Positions 1 to 10,665 of a DNA stretch of 64,000 nt are shown here, one piece after another; position 1 is the first letter of the stretch; each line of letters begins with the position of its first letter. The position numbers and the translations under genes were made by a program. The notes under the pieces are model-generated. The model was not told the DNA's origin. It ran no database searches and saw nothing but the letters and a program-made list of their open reading frames with translations. The DNA comes from Takakia lepidozioides (Eukaryota > Streptophyta > Takakiopsida > Takakiales > Takakiaceae), in NCBI GenBank assembly GCA_030704615.1, contig CM060731.1:49912001-49976000 (forward strand). The letters run 5' to 3'.

Positions 1-18
1 ATACAGAGGTGTGGTTGC

Positions 19-684
19 TTAATGCTGAAATTGGAAAGCAACACCGTCATCCCCATCCCCATGACTTTGTCCATCATGATGGCGCTCGTCTTCTCCAAGC
101 CCTTCATCCTCATTAATGGTGCTTTGCACATTATCTGCAACTGCAAATGTTTCCTGCAACATACGAATGATGTCGACGTCGGGGTCCAGATTCTCTCCAC
201 CACAAACAGGAACAGGGCTAATCTGTCTTTCCACATCATCCTCAGGGGGGCTACGTTCTTCCACAAAGTCTTTGTCTTCGGAGTCGACACTCTCCACCTG
301 CATGTTCACCTGCAAACTATAAGAGTATAGTCTTGTCCAAAATGTAACGTGTTGCATAAAACAGGGAATCTCCAAATTGACCGTGCTAGTTTCCATACAG
401 TAGTCCACCGTACATGTACAGTGGAGGGCCGTTCAACATTACCATTCTAAGGGCTTCATCCTAAGTTATGTCTGCGAGAAGTGAGGCGAGAGATGCACGT
501 CACTCACCATGGGATAACCCAACAGTGGATTTCGGTCGTTGGCAAGCAAATGCAATTTGGCAGTTTCCATGAATTGGAGTCGACCCCCATGGCAGTCGTT
601 GCAGGGACACATTATCTTTGAAATACCCAGTCTAGTTGCATGTCGTTCCTCGATTTGCCAAAGTCTTGCGTTAGTGTGGGGCAC
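19..684 (-). CDS. CACTA transposase (TNPD-like), 5' exons only
   Basis: The first exon (684-508) encodes a segment with the CPCNDC cysteine cluster followed by a HLL...RNPLLGY-like stretch. This matches the plant transposase-associated domain found at the N-terminus of En/Spm TNP2/TNPD transposases. A clean donor (ATG|GTGAGT) lies at 507 and an acceptor (TTTGCAG) at 310; both joints are phase 0, so the frame continues into an acidic second exon (309 leftward) with SEDKD, EERSPPEDD and a D/G-rich end. The remainder, including the catalytic domain, lies beyond the left edge. The gene would supply the transposase of the CACTA element. Its start is about 210 bp from the divergent plus-strand gene, so both probably use one bidirectional promoter region. 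The upstream Met at 408 in the same frame is intronic. Confidence 0.72.
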
Positions 685-895
685 CGCAGTGCGGCGCCGT
701 GTGTTTCTAGTTCCGGCCTCTCTTATCCCCCACGAAACGCTTCTGGGTTTGGCTAGTTTTTGAAGTGGGAAGTCAGCGAGTGCTCGGATGTGCGGAACCT
801 ACGTTTGTGCTTGCAGGCGTTGGAGTATTCGTATGGCGGGTCCACCTCCCCTCCGTTTCCTACATGCGCTCCTTCTATTGTTTGATCAGTAGATC
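685..895. promoter_or_regulatory. Shared divergent promoter region (inferred)
   Basis: This 211-bp gap separates the start codon of the minus-strand transposase (684) from the first ATG of the plus-strand gene (896). I see no clear TATA box; the assignment rests only on the head-to-head arrangement of the two genes. Confidence 0.35.
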
Positions 896-3800
896 ATGGT
901 AGTCTTGTTTGAGGTCGATTACTGCAATTTGAGCGACGAGGAGGAACCCGCCATGGCACGGACACGCAAGGCCTCTACACCCGACACCCCTCCATGCACT
1001 ACCTACGAGGAAGAGCGAGAGAGGCGCATAGCGGCCAACAAGGAGACGTTGGCTCAGCTGAACATTGGGAGCGTTGCGCGCAGGTGAGCAGATCACCCTT
1101 GTCCTTAGTATGCATGCTACACAGGTAGTGAGTAGGGGTTTCCCACCACATTAGCCTACTGCTTTTCCCTCCCATAGGTTTCATGGTGATGGCACTTTCA
1201 CGATCGCCTTTTGTTTAGGGCTAGATTCACACTGGAAATGTGTGCGTAGCATAGCTAGGAGTGTACAACGGCCGACTAGGAGCTCCAAAGTTGTGTGGAA
1301 CGGGCCTCCTCGATGAAGTGGGCGCTTGAAAGAACTAGCATTACCTTCGATGGCGGAGGAAGAGCCCGAGACTCCCCAGTCGGTGGGCTCTGAGGCAGAG
1401 GAACTCAACGAGCGTGATCAGGAGCTCGATGAGGATTACAACATAGATGACGATGACGATTCGGAGGAGGAAATGCACGAGGACATAGAGGAGGACGAGG
1501 ATGGAGATGATGTGGACAAGGTATCAGATTTGGAGAACTACATCAGTGGTGCATGTGGACTGACCGAGCCTCCCAATGCAACGCATGCTCCGAGGGCACC
1601 AAAACGGCCAGCTCCTCTTCCACGAGAGGTAAGTGGGCATTTGCTGTACTGATTTCTTAGGTTTGTGGCAGGATTTGCATCTTCTTATTTGTTTTTCCTT
1701 TTGGTCCCAGCAGTTTTTTCCATTTTCCACTAGCAGGATGAAGCACCACTTTCTTGCCCTCTATACCTCATGATACAAGGGTTTATCTACTGTCTATTCC
1801 TTGGAACCCAAATCTGTTATTAAAGTCTTCTATACATTTTTACATTTTGTGCCATGAGAAATGCAACTCTGCAAATTGCTGACTCCCTCACAGGAGGTTC
1901 AAACTTGTGATGGCCTGTCTTAATACCCAAAAAGCGCAAAGGGGGTTGTGGGAAGGAAGGACCTGCACAGGTAGGGGGCTGCATATTGTGGTGTCATGTT
2001 GCAACAAGAAAGAAATTGTAGTGGGAGAGGAGGAACCCCCAGGAGCACGATGGTAAGCGCCTCATCAGCCAGCCATGTCCGAGAGGGGGCGCTCACGACT
2101 CTTCCTCCCCCATCTTCCTGCCCCCTCTATTGTCAAATGTTGATAATATATGAAGCCATTATCAGCCATTATCATATTGTACTCTCATTGATATGTACGA
2201 TGGTCATCGGGGCCAGATTGTCCCTACAAGGGATTCCCCAAAGAACCCCGAAAGAGGGTCGAAACATACAAGGAGGACTTTCCCAGTGACGTTTGGCGTG
2301 TTCAATGGATCAGACCTAAATGCATTTTGGGTGCGATTTCTGCTGCATTCAGTGTATGTATATTATAGAGCGCGTTTTTTGTTGATGTATCCTACATGAT
2401 GTTCATGCTTTATCTTCCTACATAACTCTTTCCCACATGTTGATTTGCAGGATCCAGTGAGAAAGAAGAAGGGAGTTGCTCCGGCAGGTGTTTTCAACCA
2501 TCCCTCCCCACGTCTTCAACCAACCCCGGATGGAGGAGGCCCTCCCTCCTTTCCACGTAACACTGGTGCGTTTTATCCCCCTGGCATTCAGAGGTATGCA
2601 CAGTATGAACAACAGACTGCTCATGTTCCAGCCGTCTGGTAAATCTGCCTGTCTCATGACATTGCCAATATATTCAGGTAGTGAGGTGTCTTGTCATTTG
2701 TATCTTACTCTTAGAGGATGGCATTCTCCTTGTCCTCTAGGAAGCCTATTGACATTGGGTGGACTTGAAACGGGAGTACATTAATGTCTCTGTGACTAAA
2801 TGCCGGCCTTGTGACCTCGTGTCCTTGTTTGTTTCGACCTGAAGCGCTTTGCTTCAGTTAAGGTAGTGCATTGGATTTAGTTGGAAAGCTTGGGGCCTTT
2901 CCCTCTTTAGAATATGCCTACATAGGTCAGCAAGTACAAGCGCTGAAGACTACTAAAGGTGCAGTGGTGACTTCATCGGTTGACATTGTCAAAACCTTTT
3001 AAACTCACTACAGTATCCTTGGCAGAACTTCTAGGTCTAACAGTGAGGGGTCTTCTGCTGAATGGAGGGACACAGTTGGAAAAACTGTTCCTATGATTCA
3101 AAACAGCCCTGATGAACTGGAGTATATTTCAATGGCTTATAATGCTCCCATTAGTTCTTCTGAGATTGTGGAAGCAATTGAACATTTAAATGGATATAAA
3201 GCTGGTGGACCTGATGGTATTGTCAACGAGCTTATCAAGCACGGTGGCGATCCCATGATAGAGGCCCTAGTTCTCCTCTTTAACCTTATCTGGAAGACTG
3301 AAATGATCCCCTTTCGCTGGCGACAGGGGGTCATTGTCAATCTATACAAGAAGGGTGACAGAGAAGAACCGGGGAACTACCGTGGCATCACGCTCCTCAA
3401 TGCTGTTGGCAAGACATTCTGCAGAGTTATAAGTACTCGTCTCGAGGTTGATCTGGAGTCTAGAGGTTGTTTCCACGAAGGCCAAGCTGGCTTTCGGCGA
3501 AACAGGGGCTGTGTGGATCATATCTCCACTCTAAGCCAGATTATCCAGGGAAGGAAAAAAGAAGGGAAACCCACTTATGTCTTTTTCCTGGATGTCAAAA
3601 AGGCTTATGACACAGTGTGGAGAGATGGCCTATGATTCCGCCTCTGGTCTTGTGGGATCAAGGGAAAGATGTGGAGAGTTGTCCACAACTTGTATGCTCA
3701 CACCAAAAGCTGTGTCACTGTTAACGGACAGAAGTCCAACTTCTTTGACATAGACCAAGGTGTAGCTCAAGGATGTACTCTCTCCCCTCTACTCTTCAAT

Positions 3801-6666
3801 GTTTTCATCAATCAACTCCTCGAGGATGTGGAAAGTGAGGGATTTGGGTTAAGGGTGGGTGATACCACCATACCAGCCCTTATGTTTGCGGATGACTTCG
3901 CAGGCATAGGGGAGACTCCAACCAATCTCCAGGAGTTGATTGATTGCGCGAAGAGATACTTTGATCTTTGGGGGCTAGAGGCTAATGTCAGCAAATGTGC
4001 AGTGGTAGCATTCAACGACAGAGGAGAGGGAGGAAGTGATCTTAAGTGGCAGTGGGTAGCCAAGAGATCCCGGTCCTCCCTTCCTACACTTACATGGGCG
4101 TTGAGTTCTCCTCCAATTGTAATTGGGATGCACATATCCGGAAAGTTGTTCAAACTGGCAAGGGCAAAGCTCTGGGGCTCACTAAATTTTTCCACTGCAG
4201 AGGGGTCAACTCTGAGGTTAAGAAAACCATGCTTTGTGGCGTTATTAGACATGCCTTGGAGTACGGATCTGCTATATGGGTTGATAACTCCAACCAGGCT
4301 AAGTCTCTAGAATCCATTCAAGTGGGGGTGCTTAAGGAGTGTATGTCAGCATGCTCCAAAACAGCCAATGTGGCTGTTCGGGGTGAGTTTGGCATTCCGT
4401 CCTTAAGCTCCCGACGAGATGAATTCAAGGTCAAATGGTGGGGTCAGCTGCAACATATGCCCAACACCAGATATCCTAAATTAATCGACTCTATATCTTG
4501 GAAACATGACCGCTCTGTCAAACAGGCTAAGTCCTGGCAGAAGAGAGTAGAAGAGATCCTCAAGGACCTGGACCTGGATCCGCAAGTCTTGACCCTGCTG
4601 GATAAATCTGACTTAGAGGCTGTAGTGTCCTTAGCCATGTCTGTTGCCATGAGATTGTCTGATGAAAATGAAGTTAGGCAGAAAACTTCCCTGAACTTGT
4701 TTCCAGTCTGTGACATGGGGGAGGACATCTTGGATGACCTCAAGGGTCTACCCACTCTCGGCACTAGACTGAAATTTAAACTCAGGACAGGAAGCCTACC
4801 TTTGAACAGCAAACAGAAGCAGAGAGGGAAGGGAGAGTGCAATTGCCCGTTGTGTGGGCAATCTGAAGACAGTATTCATTTTCTGATACACTGTCCGGGG
4901 TTCTCTCACCAAAGAGACGCTCTCTTCAAATCCATTAAGGGAATTGTGCCTGTACCCTTGTTTACCAACTTTGAAAGTCTCGAGGCTGAGCCAAAAGCCC
5001 AGGCCCTCCTGAGGCCTAGTTTTTGGGCAAATCACACACAGCAGATTGATGCTTGTGTGAAGGGATTTCTAGAGGATATCTGGAAAACCCGGATTAATTC
5101 TTTATATGGAGGTAAGTCTTACTACCAACGTCAGCCCCTGACAGAGGTAGGTTCTGTCCCTTTTTTTCCCGCTCAAACTGGGCGCGGGGTCAATGGCCAC
5201 AAGGCTACGGCAAACAACGTCTTATGAGTACATCTTAGAGGATGGCACTAATATTCCCATATCATGTCCATGTGTAGGCTAAGACAAGTGGTCGTCCTCC
5301 ACTTCTATCCGAAATTTCGGGGAGCAAGAATAGCAACAAGGGGTATGGTTCTGATTCAGCAGGGGCCACCAGATCTGTAAGTATCTAACCCACCTGCATT
5401 TGTTGCAATGATGTGCCTGTCAATTATTTATGGTTTTGCCTTCCTGTGTTGTTGTCCAATAAATTACCTCGCATGGCTAGTGCGATAGATGTATTGAATC
5501 GTATTTGCACTCTTTTTGTGGCAGGGCCTTGGAGCATTGGCTTCTCGGCTTGATGGCTTGGAAGGATGGAAACATACAATGGAGGCCAGCTCAATGGAGC
5601 ACAAATTGGAATTGCAGGTAGTGAAATCCATGTTTGCCGCTGCAGTATCTAAGACAGACAAGTTCAACATGGCATTGGCAGCGAAGCTCGGTTTGGACCT
5701 GCCGAGGGATGAATCTCCATCAACATCAAACATTGTGTGTGAGTTGTCGCCCCCTGTTCATGGTGTTGTCCCACCTGCGACTACTGTGGAAATGACAAGT
5801 ACAGGTGAGCAGCCTCCTAGCAGTGGAGGCAGTGGACAAAGGAAAGGGGGCAGTATTGTGGAAGAAGATGCCACAGGTGAGGACAAAGTTCAGAACATGG
5901 CATGTGACGATCCTTGCCTTAATTATGGTGCCAATGATGACCTATCCCCCCTTATTGAGAAGGGAGTGCCTGTACTGGAGGATCACACCGGCAGTGAACT
6001 TAGACAGAGTGCCCAAGACATAGGGGCAGGGGCTAAGGGCATAGGAGTGGTTATTGTTGGGGCAGGGAAGAACATTGATTCAACAACAAAATTGGCCGTT
6101 GTACGGAAGGTAAGTACTCGTGTTCCTATATTCTTGTGCTGTTTCAAGTCGATTATGCAATACCTGTAGGTCGTTCATGACTTCTGTGTACATGTGTGGG
6201 TTTCTATTGATTCAGAAGCCACCAAAGGAAATTGTTGCGGTGAATATGAGGAAGAAGTCCGCAAGACTTGCTGCCAGCAATGTTGATGGGAGCCGTATGG
6301 GAAGCTTCAAAGCGCCGGCACCTGTTGTAAGTTTTCCTTCGTGGAAGTACATCCGTATTTTGTTTGTAGGGCTATATGATGGCATCTCGCGTTTTCCCTG
6401 TCCATAACTGTTGCATGTGCATAACAAATGACAAGGGCACACATTGGTGGTGTTGGCTGTCCCAGTTTCAGGTTGGTGACAAGGTCACAATGTTTGACCC
6501 CAATGCACCCAAACGGAAGGCAGGCGTGGGCCATATATTGGGCATGTCGACTGACTGGCTTGCTTATGTCGTTCATGCCGATTATCATGTTGTCTCGGTT
6601 GAATCAGTACATGGGGCAGATGTTGATCTACCATACCCCAACAATGATGTTAGGCCTCCATTGTGA
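896..6666 (+). CDS. Multi-exon gene of unknown function carried by the CACTA element
   Basis: Exons are recognisable by open frames bounded by good splice sites. Exon 1 is 896-1083 (donor CAG|GTGAGC) and contains a YEEERERRIAANKETLAQL segment, a motif style seen at the N-terminus of plant transposon-associated nuclear proteins. A very acidic exon ends at 1628 (GAG|GTAAGT). A proline-rich exon starts at 2451. Then come 5278-5376, 5525-6109, 6216-6326 and 6472-6666; these last four join in phase 0 and end in TGA. The last exon begins VGDKVTMFDP and resembles the small SH3-like C-terminal module of plant transposon proteins. The joints near 1178-1340 and after about 2640 are unresolved. A LINE sits in the intron between 2640 and 5278. 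It is probably a second transposition protein or a captured gene; the function is unknown. Confidence 0.5.
2724..5232 (+). mobile_element. 5'-truncated non-LTR retrotransposon (LINE) in an intron of the CACTA gene
   Basis: The insert encodes reverse transcriptase over 3093-5227 and is flanked by a 15-bp direct repeat, TCTTAGAGGATGGCA, at 2709-2723 and 5233-5247, which I read as the target-site duplication. No poly(A) tail precedes the right copy. The orientation matches the host gene, and the insert lies between its 2451-exon and the 5278 acceptor, so it could be spliced out. The first 370 bases after the left repeat carry no recognised domain. Two further fragments of the same family occur on the minus strand at 27242-27597 and 28400-28656. 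Confidence 0.75.
3093..5227 (+). pseudogene. LINE reverse transcriptase with C-terminal CCHC-type motif, broken
   Basis: The segments in order are: an N-terminal RT block with KAGGPDGIVNELIK and NYRGITLLNAVGK; the palm with FFLDVKKAYDTVWRDG; the AQGCTLSPLLFN block; and the catalytic ALMFADD box near 3880. Downstream is a long C-terminal region ending in a CPLCGQ...HFLIHCPGF cysteine/histidine cluster near 4840-4900. Two lesions break the frame: an in-frame TGA at 3633-3635 and a frameshift near 4045, after which the frame stays open to 5227. No endonuclease domain is visible, consistent with 5' truncation. The KKGD...NYRGI style is closer to RTE/CR1/Dualen-like RTs than to plant L1, but I cannot place the clade without a tree. 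Confidence 0.8.
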
Positions 6667-7968
6667 TGCTCAGTGACACTGTAGGCAGCACGGCCCTGTG
6701 GTCTGCCAAGTTCCTCAAAGTGACCCGAACATGAGGTTGTGGGGATCCTCAATTTGAAGGCAATTTTGACTGAACGCCACTTCATATTGATTTCACCTTT
6801 TTTTCGTTATTGTGCGCATCAATGTAGGATTTGGGTACATTGTGGGGTTGTGATCAGCAGTGCAGACTTTGCAATACTTGCATGTTCAGACTAAACTTTA
6901 TTTGGGCAATGAAGGGCGCACCCAACTTTGAAGCACCCTTGCATCTGGTCATTCTTTCTGTTGTTCTGGCCATGCTTAGTCAATTGTACATGTCATGAGC
7001 AGGTTGTTGCCGCAGTGCTTTGGAATTGTGTTTATGTATATGAGTCATATTTCACATGGACTGTGAAACTGACAGTGTGGACAGTATCACGATTTGTGAT
7101 ATGATCATGATGCCTATGGAATAATTGTGCACACCATGACGTCACAAATATGTGAAATCAACCGTAGCTTGCCTGTGGCATCTTCCACATTTTTGTGGAA
7201 TGACCTACAACATCAGCAGTAGAATATTTCAGACCCACTATGGTATGCTCCTGTGGCTATGTGGAATGACCTACAGTATAGGCAGTAAAATACTACACAC
7301 CCACTCCATGCAGATTACGCCACGTGCCGTCCTCTCCAAAATACACGCGTTGCCCATACCGTTGCCCACATGTCGTCAAGCCCAGGTAACAGGGTGTCGC
7401 ATCATTTTCCCGTAGGTGTGGACAAGTCCACACCCTTTGTACGTTTAGGATCCACGTGGCGGTGTTTGCCACGGAACATGTGGCCCCCAAACTTGCTGAA
7501 GCTGTGAAAACAGCCAGTGGATGGTCTCACACCGAATGGCTTTTTTCACACCCACATGCCACGCCAGATGTCCGCTCCACATAAGTGCACATCGCCTCTT
7601 TGTCTCCATACACGTGTCATCCCCACAAAAATACACGTGTTGCACACACCGTTGCCCAGATGTCGTGAAACCCTGGTGACAGGCAGTCGCATGGTTTTCC
7701 CGTAGGTGTGGACAAGTCCACACCTTTGTACATCTACGATCCATGTGGCGGTGTTCGCCAAAGCACACGTCGCTCGTGGAAAAAGCCATGAACCCCGTGA
7801 AAAAGGCCACCCGTGGACTTCTCCACAGGGCCACCCGAGAGCCAGGCCGTCCACGGGGTGTCTGAAAGCACTCGTCGTTTCTTACACCCACGGCAGGTGT
7901 GGACTGGGGCGGATTCCACGAAAAAAGTGTGAAAAAAATCGTGGAAAAAGCCGTTTTTTCTTCTAGTG
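6667..7968. repeat. CACTA 3' non-coding and subterminal repeat region
   Basis: There is no open frame of interest. The segment 7330-7475 recurs in diverged form at 7620-7765, an offset of 290 bp. Each copy contains the palindrome GGTGTGGACAAGTCCACACC (7415-7434 and 7704-7723). A shorter direct repeat (GTGGAATGACCTACA...) occurs at about 7196 and 7260. Near the terminus the GTGGAAAAAGCC-type motif recurs. This organisation suits the multiple transposase-binding sites of CACTA ends. Confidence 0.6.
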
Positions 7969-8295
7969 TTATCTGGATTTGTTTGGCGGTATCAGCACCG
8001 GATTCGCTGCTGTGTTACAGGCAGGTGTGCGAGTTTGGCGTTACCTGTATGTGGAGTGGGATGAGATTGCACAACGCGTCTCCCTATGCCATGTTGCTCA
8101 GTTGGTGCAACAGTACCCTGAGTTGTTGCCGGTGTCTGCGGTTCATGGATATCAACAGGCCTTGCCAACAAACATTTCGTTGCTGGGGGCGCAGGATTTG
8201 GAGCGGGTTGGCTCCATTGATCTGGTAGTGGCAGGTTGGCCTTGCCAAGGGCATTCATCAGCCGGGCATGGCAATGGATTGCGAGACTCGAGGTT
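7969..8295 (+). pseudogene. Cytosine-5 DNA methyltransferase, N-terminal part of catalytic domain
   Basis: Translated from 7970, the frame opens with LDLFGGISTGFAAVLQAG, the SAM-binding motif I of C5 methyltransferases. It continues through an acidic VEWDE segment (motif II-like) and reaches VAGWPCQGHSSAG at about 8225-8262, which is catalytic motif IV with the PCQ nucleophile cysteine. The frame is intact to GLRDSR, where the Ty3 element A is inserted; the terminal AGGTT (8291-8295) is one copy of the target duplication. Upstream coding sequence is absent because the CACTA end abuts at 7968. The frame resumes at 21674. Motif spacing is closer to the DNMT3/transposon-borne group than to MET1 or CMT, but family placement needs a tree. 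It would methylate cytosine in DNA using SAM if it were whole. Confidence 0.82.
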
Positions 8296-9363
8296 TGTTA
8301 GAGGACTGTCAGGGACTTAGACACTTATACGGGATCTGTAGGGTACCCTTAATTTTTGCACAGACTGAGACCAAGAGGAACCTTAGGGGTGACAGCAGCG
8401 CACTGTAGAGGGGGGTTACACAGCCCAACACAGTCGTCACAGTCGTCACAGCCAACACAGCCAACACAGCCCGTCACAGTCGTCACAGCCAACACAGCCC
8501 GTCACAGCTGACACAGCCGACACATCCAACGCAGCCCGTCACAGTCGTCACAGCAGAACACAGCCGACACAGCCGACACAGCCCGGCACAGCCACACAGC
8601 CAGTCACAGCCCGACACAGCCAAACACAGTCGCACAGCCAGTCACAGCCCGTCACAGTTTCACACAGCCAGTCACAGCTTGACACAGCTGTCACGATCAT
8701 AGGGAACGAAGAGTAGGACAGGGAACGACTGTGGGGAACAACACCTGCGAAGGGAACATGTTAGTTCACAGACGACGGTTAGTGAGGGAAACGGTTAGAA
8801 CCGCGGATAGGAAGATAAAGGGGGAAACGGAGGATTCGGAGGGGACTTCTTGGTGATAGAGGATTCGGAGGAGGACTTCTTGGTGATAGAGGATTCGGAG
8901 GAGGACTCTTGGTGGGAGAGGAGAGGGGATCGGGTAGAGATGAGGAACGGAAGTGAAGATAGAGAGATGATGAGTAGATGCTTGATATACGCAAGGCTGT
9001 AATGATATTGTAGAGCAGATTAGAGACACAATGGCTTCGGCCTGATACCTGATAAATCATAATCGGATACTTTTACGATACAATCACACTGTGTAGAGAG
9101 ATCTGAGTGAAGCTGTGAAATGAATGGATGAGCTGATGGAATCCAATAGGTTGATAAAGCAAACTGATACTTAATTATCAATGGTAAGATAGCTACCATG
9201 AATACCAAAAGGAAAACAAATAGGAAACACCCCCATGATACACTAGCTGTAGGTCATGACTGATTGTTCTGCGCGGGCTGAGTACTTAGAGATTTCCAAC
9301 TCTTCTATCTTGGAGTTTCCGCCTCGAATAGCGAAGGGATGGGTGAGTAAAAGCCGCGCGACA
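8296..9363 (+). repeat. 5' LTR of element A
   Basis: It is 1068 bp, TG...CA, and matches 20627-21673 with few substitutions outside its length-variable parts. It contains a CACAGCC-rich minisatellite (about 8420-8690). It also has three tandem copies of a roughly 33-bp unit (AGGATTCGGAGGAGGACTTC-like) at about 8827-8915; the 3' LTR has two. The ATG of ORF1 (9256) lies within its last 110 bases. Confidence 0.93.
8420..8690 (+). repeat. LTR minisatellite, CACAGCC core
   Basis: Units such as GTCACAGTC, CAACACAGC and CCGTCACAG alternate irregularly around a CACAG core. Equivalent arrays lie at about 20750-21022, 28783-29020 and 41080-41355 in the other LTRs, with different unit numbers. Open frames called across these arrays are translations of the repeat, not genes. 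Confidence 0.85.
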
Positions 9364-9951
9364 TTTGGCGACCATACTGGGGACCTGGGACATGAACAAC
9401 CAGATGTGACAGGCATCTGGTGGGATCATGGTGGTTGGACCATTAAAGAATTTGAAGTGAATCAAATTCCCTGTGGAACGAAGGAAGAAAGATTGTCCAA
9501 ACAATTCTTTCAAAGGTTCTTGGAATTGCCAGACGGTTGTAAAGAAAATATTCTTAAACGAGTGCATGATGCTGATCCAGAATGGGGTCTGGAGAAAAGA
9601 GTGATAAAGATTTATCAGGTAGCCTGTAGAGGAAGAGCACGTTGGTTACCAACATTGGTTTATGTGATAGCATTGGTATCCATTAAACGAGTAGAGTTTG
9701 AAGGCTGGGAAGAAAGAAAGGTGAATGTTTATACTCATATGCATGAAGAGCTGGTACTGGTAAAGAATTGGATTCCAAAGGATATTTTGTGGATCAAACT
9801 CACACCAAGAACAGCTTTTCAGACTTGTTTGCCATATGGTTATATGGTAACGGAGACTTCAAGTATAGCCAAGGGTGCATTGAAGCTTGAAAGAAACCCA
9901 GGCATATACGAGAGATATTATAGAAGAGAGTTTTGGTTATTGCCACATTAA
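9256..9951 (+). CDS. Element A ORF1, pre-gag protein of unknown function (231 aa)
   Basis: The frame starts with ATG inside the 5' LTR, reads through the LTR end and PBS, and stays open for 231 codons. An identical-length frame is present in element B (29549-30244), differing by very few residues, so it is probably maintained coding sequence. The N-terminal 36 residues are LTR-encoded. The body contains a IWWDHGGWTIKEFEV stretch and a basic, tyrosine-rich C-terminus (YERYYRREFWLLPH). I see no signal peptide, membrane helix, zinc finger or enzyme motif. Ogre/Tat-type Ty3 elements also have an open frame ahead of gag, but I cannot assert homology. The true start may lie downstream of the PBS if translation is from genomic RNA. 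Confidence 0.65.
   Translation: MTDCSARAEYLEISNSSILEFPPRIAKGWVSKSRATFGDHTGDLGHEQPDVTGIWWDHGGWTIKEFEVNQIPCGTKEERLSKQFFQRFLELPDGCKENILKRVHDADPEWGLEKRVIKIYQVACRGRARWLPTLVYVIALVSIKRVEFEGWEERKVNVYTHMHEELVLVKNWIPKDILWIKLTPRTAFQTCLPYGYMVTETSSIAKGALKLERNPGIYERYYRREFWLLPH
9364..9385 (+). other. Primer-binding-site candidate, element A
   Basis: Immediately after the LTR end (GCGCGACA) comes TTTGGCGACCATACTGGGGA, whose TGGCGACC start is the usual position and style of a retrotransposon PBS that pairs with a tRNA 3' CCA end. The same string follows the 5' LTR of element B at 29657. I cannot name the tRNA with certainty. Confidence 0.65.
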
Positions 9952-9972
9952 AAGAAATGAAAGACATGGGAC

Positions 9973-10665
9973 ATGAGTGATGAAAGAGAAGCTAGACGAC
10001 AGAGATATTCAGCAAAAAGAGAAAGCTATCTGAAAGCTAATTATCCATATCTTTGGGAGAGAGGAATAGACATAGGGGAATCATCTGGACCTCTCACACC
10101 ATCAAGATCAAAGAGTGCATCACCTATACCGGAAGAACTAGAGTTGGATGCCACTCCTTCTGTTTCTTTGCAAGAAAGATTAAGGGAATTTGTACAGGAA
10201 GAAGATCAATCACGAGGTGAAAGATCTGAGGTACATCCTTGGATAAAAGACTTGACAGAAATCTTTGATAAGAGTTGGCATGGAACACCAAAAGCAGGAA
10301 CTCCAGTTTCTGAAGCAGAAGGTGAAGAAGGAGAAGAGGATGTGGCAGAGCCAACGGAGAGTTCAGACTCTCCAACACCATTACAGTTGAGTTACATGAG
10401 TGACGAAGAAACCCAAGGGCAGAACTTGGAGGATGAAAACAGAGAGAAGAAATTAGAAGAGGAAGAATATGAAGAAGTAGACCCAACAGCTGAGGTTGAG
10501 ACTACAACCAGGACATCCCAACCCGTTGGACCTGGATCAAGTGGAACACTTGGATCACAGGCCAACGAAGGTGTCGACTCAGGGGGATCAGGCGGGCTGC
10601 CTGGATCTGACTCTGGGGGGACAGGAGTGTGGGAAGTAGTGCAACTGAAGCTGGGAATACTGTGA
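9973..10665 (+). CDS. Element A ORF2, acidic gag-leader protein (230 aa)
   Basis: It begins 21 bases after the ORF1 stop. The N-terminus is basic (DEREARRQRYSAKRESY). The middle is strongly acidic and probably disordered (EAEGEEGEEDVAEPTESSD), and the end is Gly/Ser-rich. Its 3' end overlaps the gag frame (ATG at 10629) by 37 bases in a different register. The same overlap exists in element B, so it is unlikely to be a random indel in one copy. It may be the first part of gag joined by frameshifting, or a separate protein. In element B the equivalent frame (30266) is broken by loss of one T near 30557. Confidence 0.6.
   Translation: MSDEREARRQRYSAKRESYLKANYPYLWERGIDIGESSGPLTPSRSKSASPIPEELELDATPSVSLQERLREFVQEEDQSRGERSEVHPWIKDLTEIFDKSWHGTPKAGTPVSEAEGEEGEEDVAEPTESSDSPTPLQLSYMSDEETQGQNLEDENREKKLEEEEYEEVDPTAEVETTTRTSQPVGPGSSGTLGSQANEGVDSGGSGGLPGSDSGGTGVWEVVQLKLGIL

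Larger units (their letters stand above)
1..7968. mobile_element. CACTA (En/Spm) DNA transposon, right-hand part; left end outside window
   Basis: The sequence ends at 7964-7968 in TAGTG; read on the minus strand this is CACTAGAAGAAAAAACGGC, a typical CACTA terminal inverted repeat. The next 800 bases inward hold repeated short motifs and GTGGA/TCCAC palindromes, as expected of the subterminal transposase-binding region. Inside lie a minus-strand gene with a CACTA transposase-associated domain (19-684) and a divergent plus-strand gene (896-6666). Immediately outside the terminus the sequence switches to a DNA methyltransferase reading frame. The left terminus and the second target duplication are not in the window, so integrity cannot be judged. 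The assignment of terminus plus transposase is firm; membership of the plus-strand gene in the element is inferred from its position. Confidence 0.8.

Noticed and set aside
8717-9060. Open frames on both strands across the LTR minisatellite and AGGATTCGG tandem
   Set aside because: They are translations of tandem repeats, present in every LTR with differing lengths, and carry no domain.
9973-10665. Simple indel explanation for ORF2 being out of frame with gag
   Set aside because: Both copies have the same register although their other indels differ; kept as a possible real feature.
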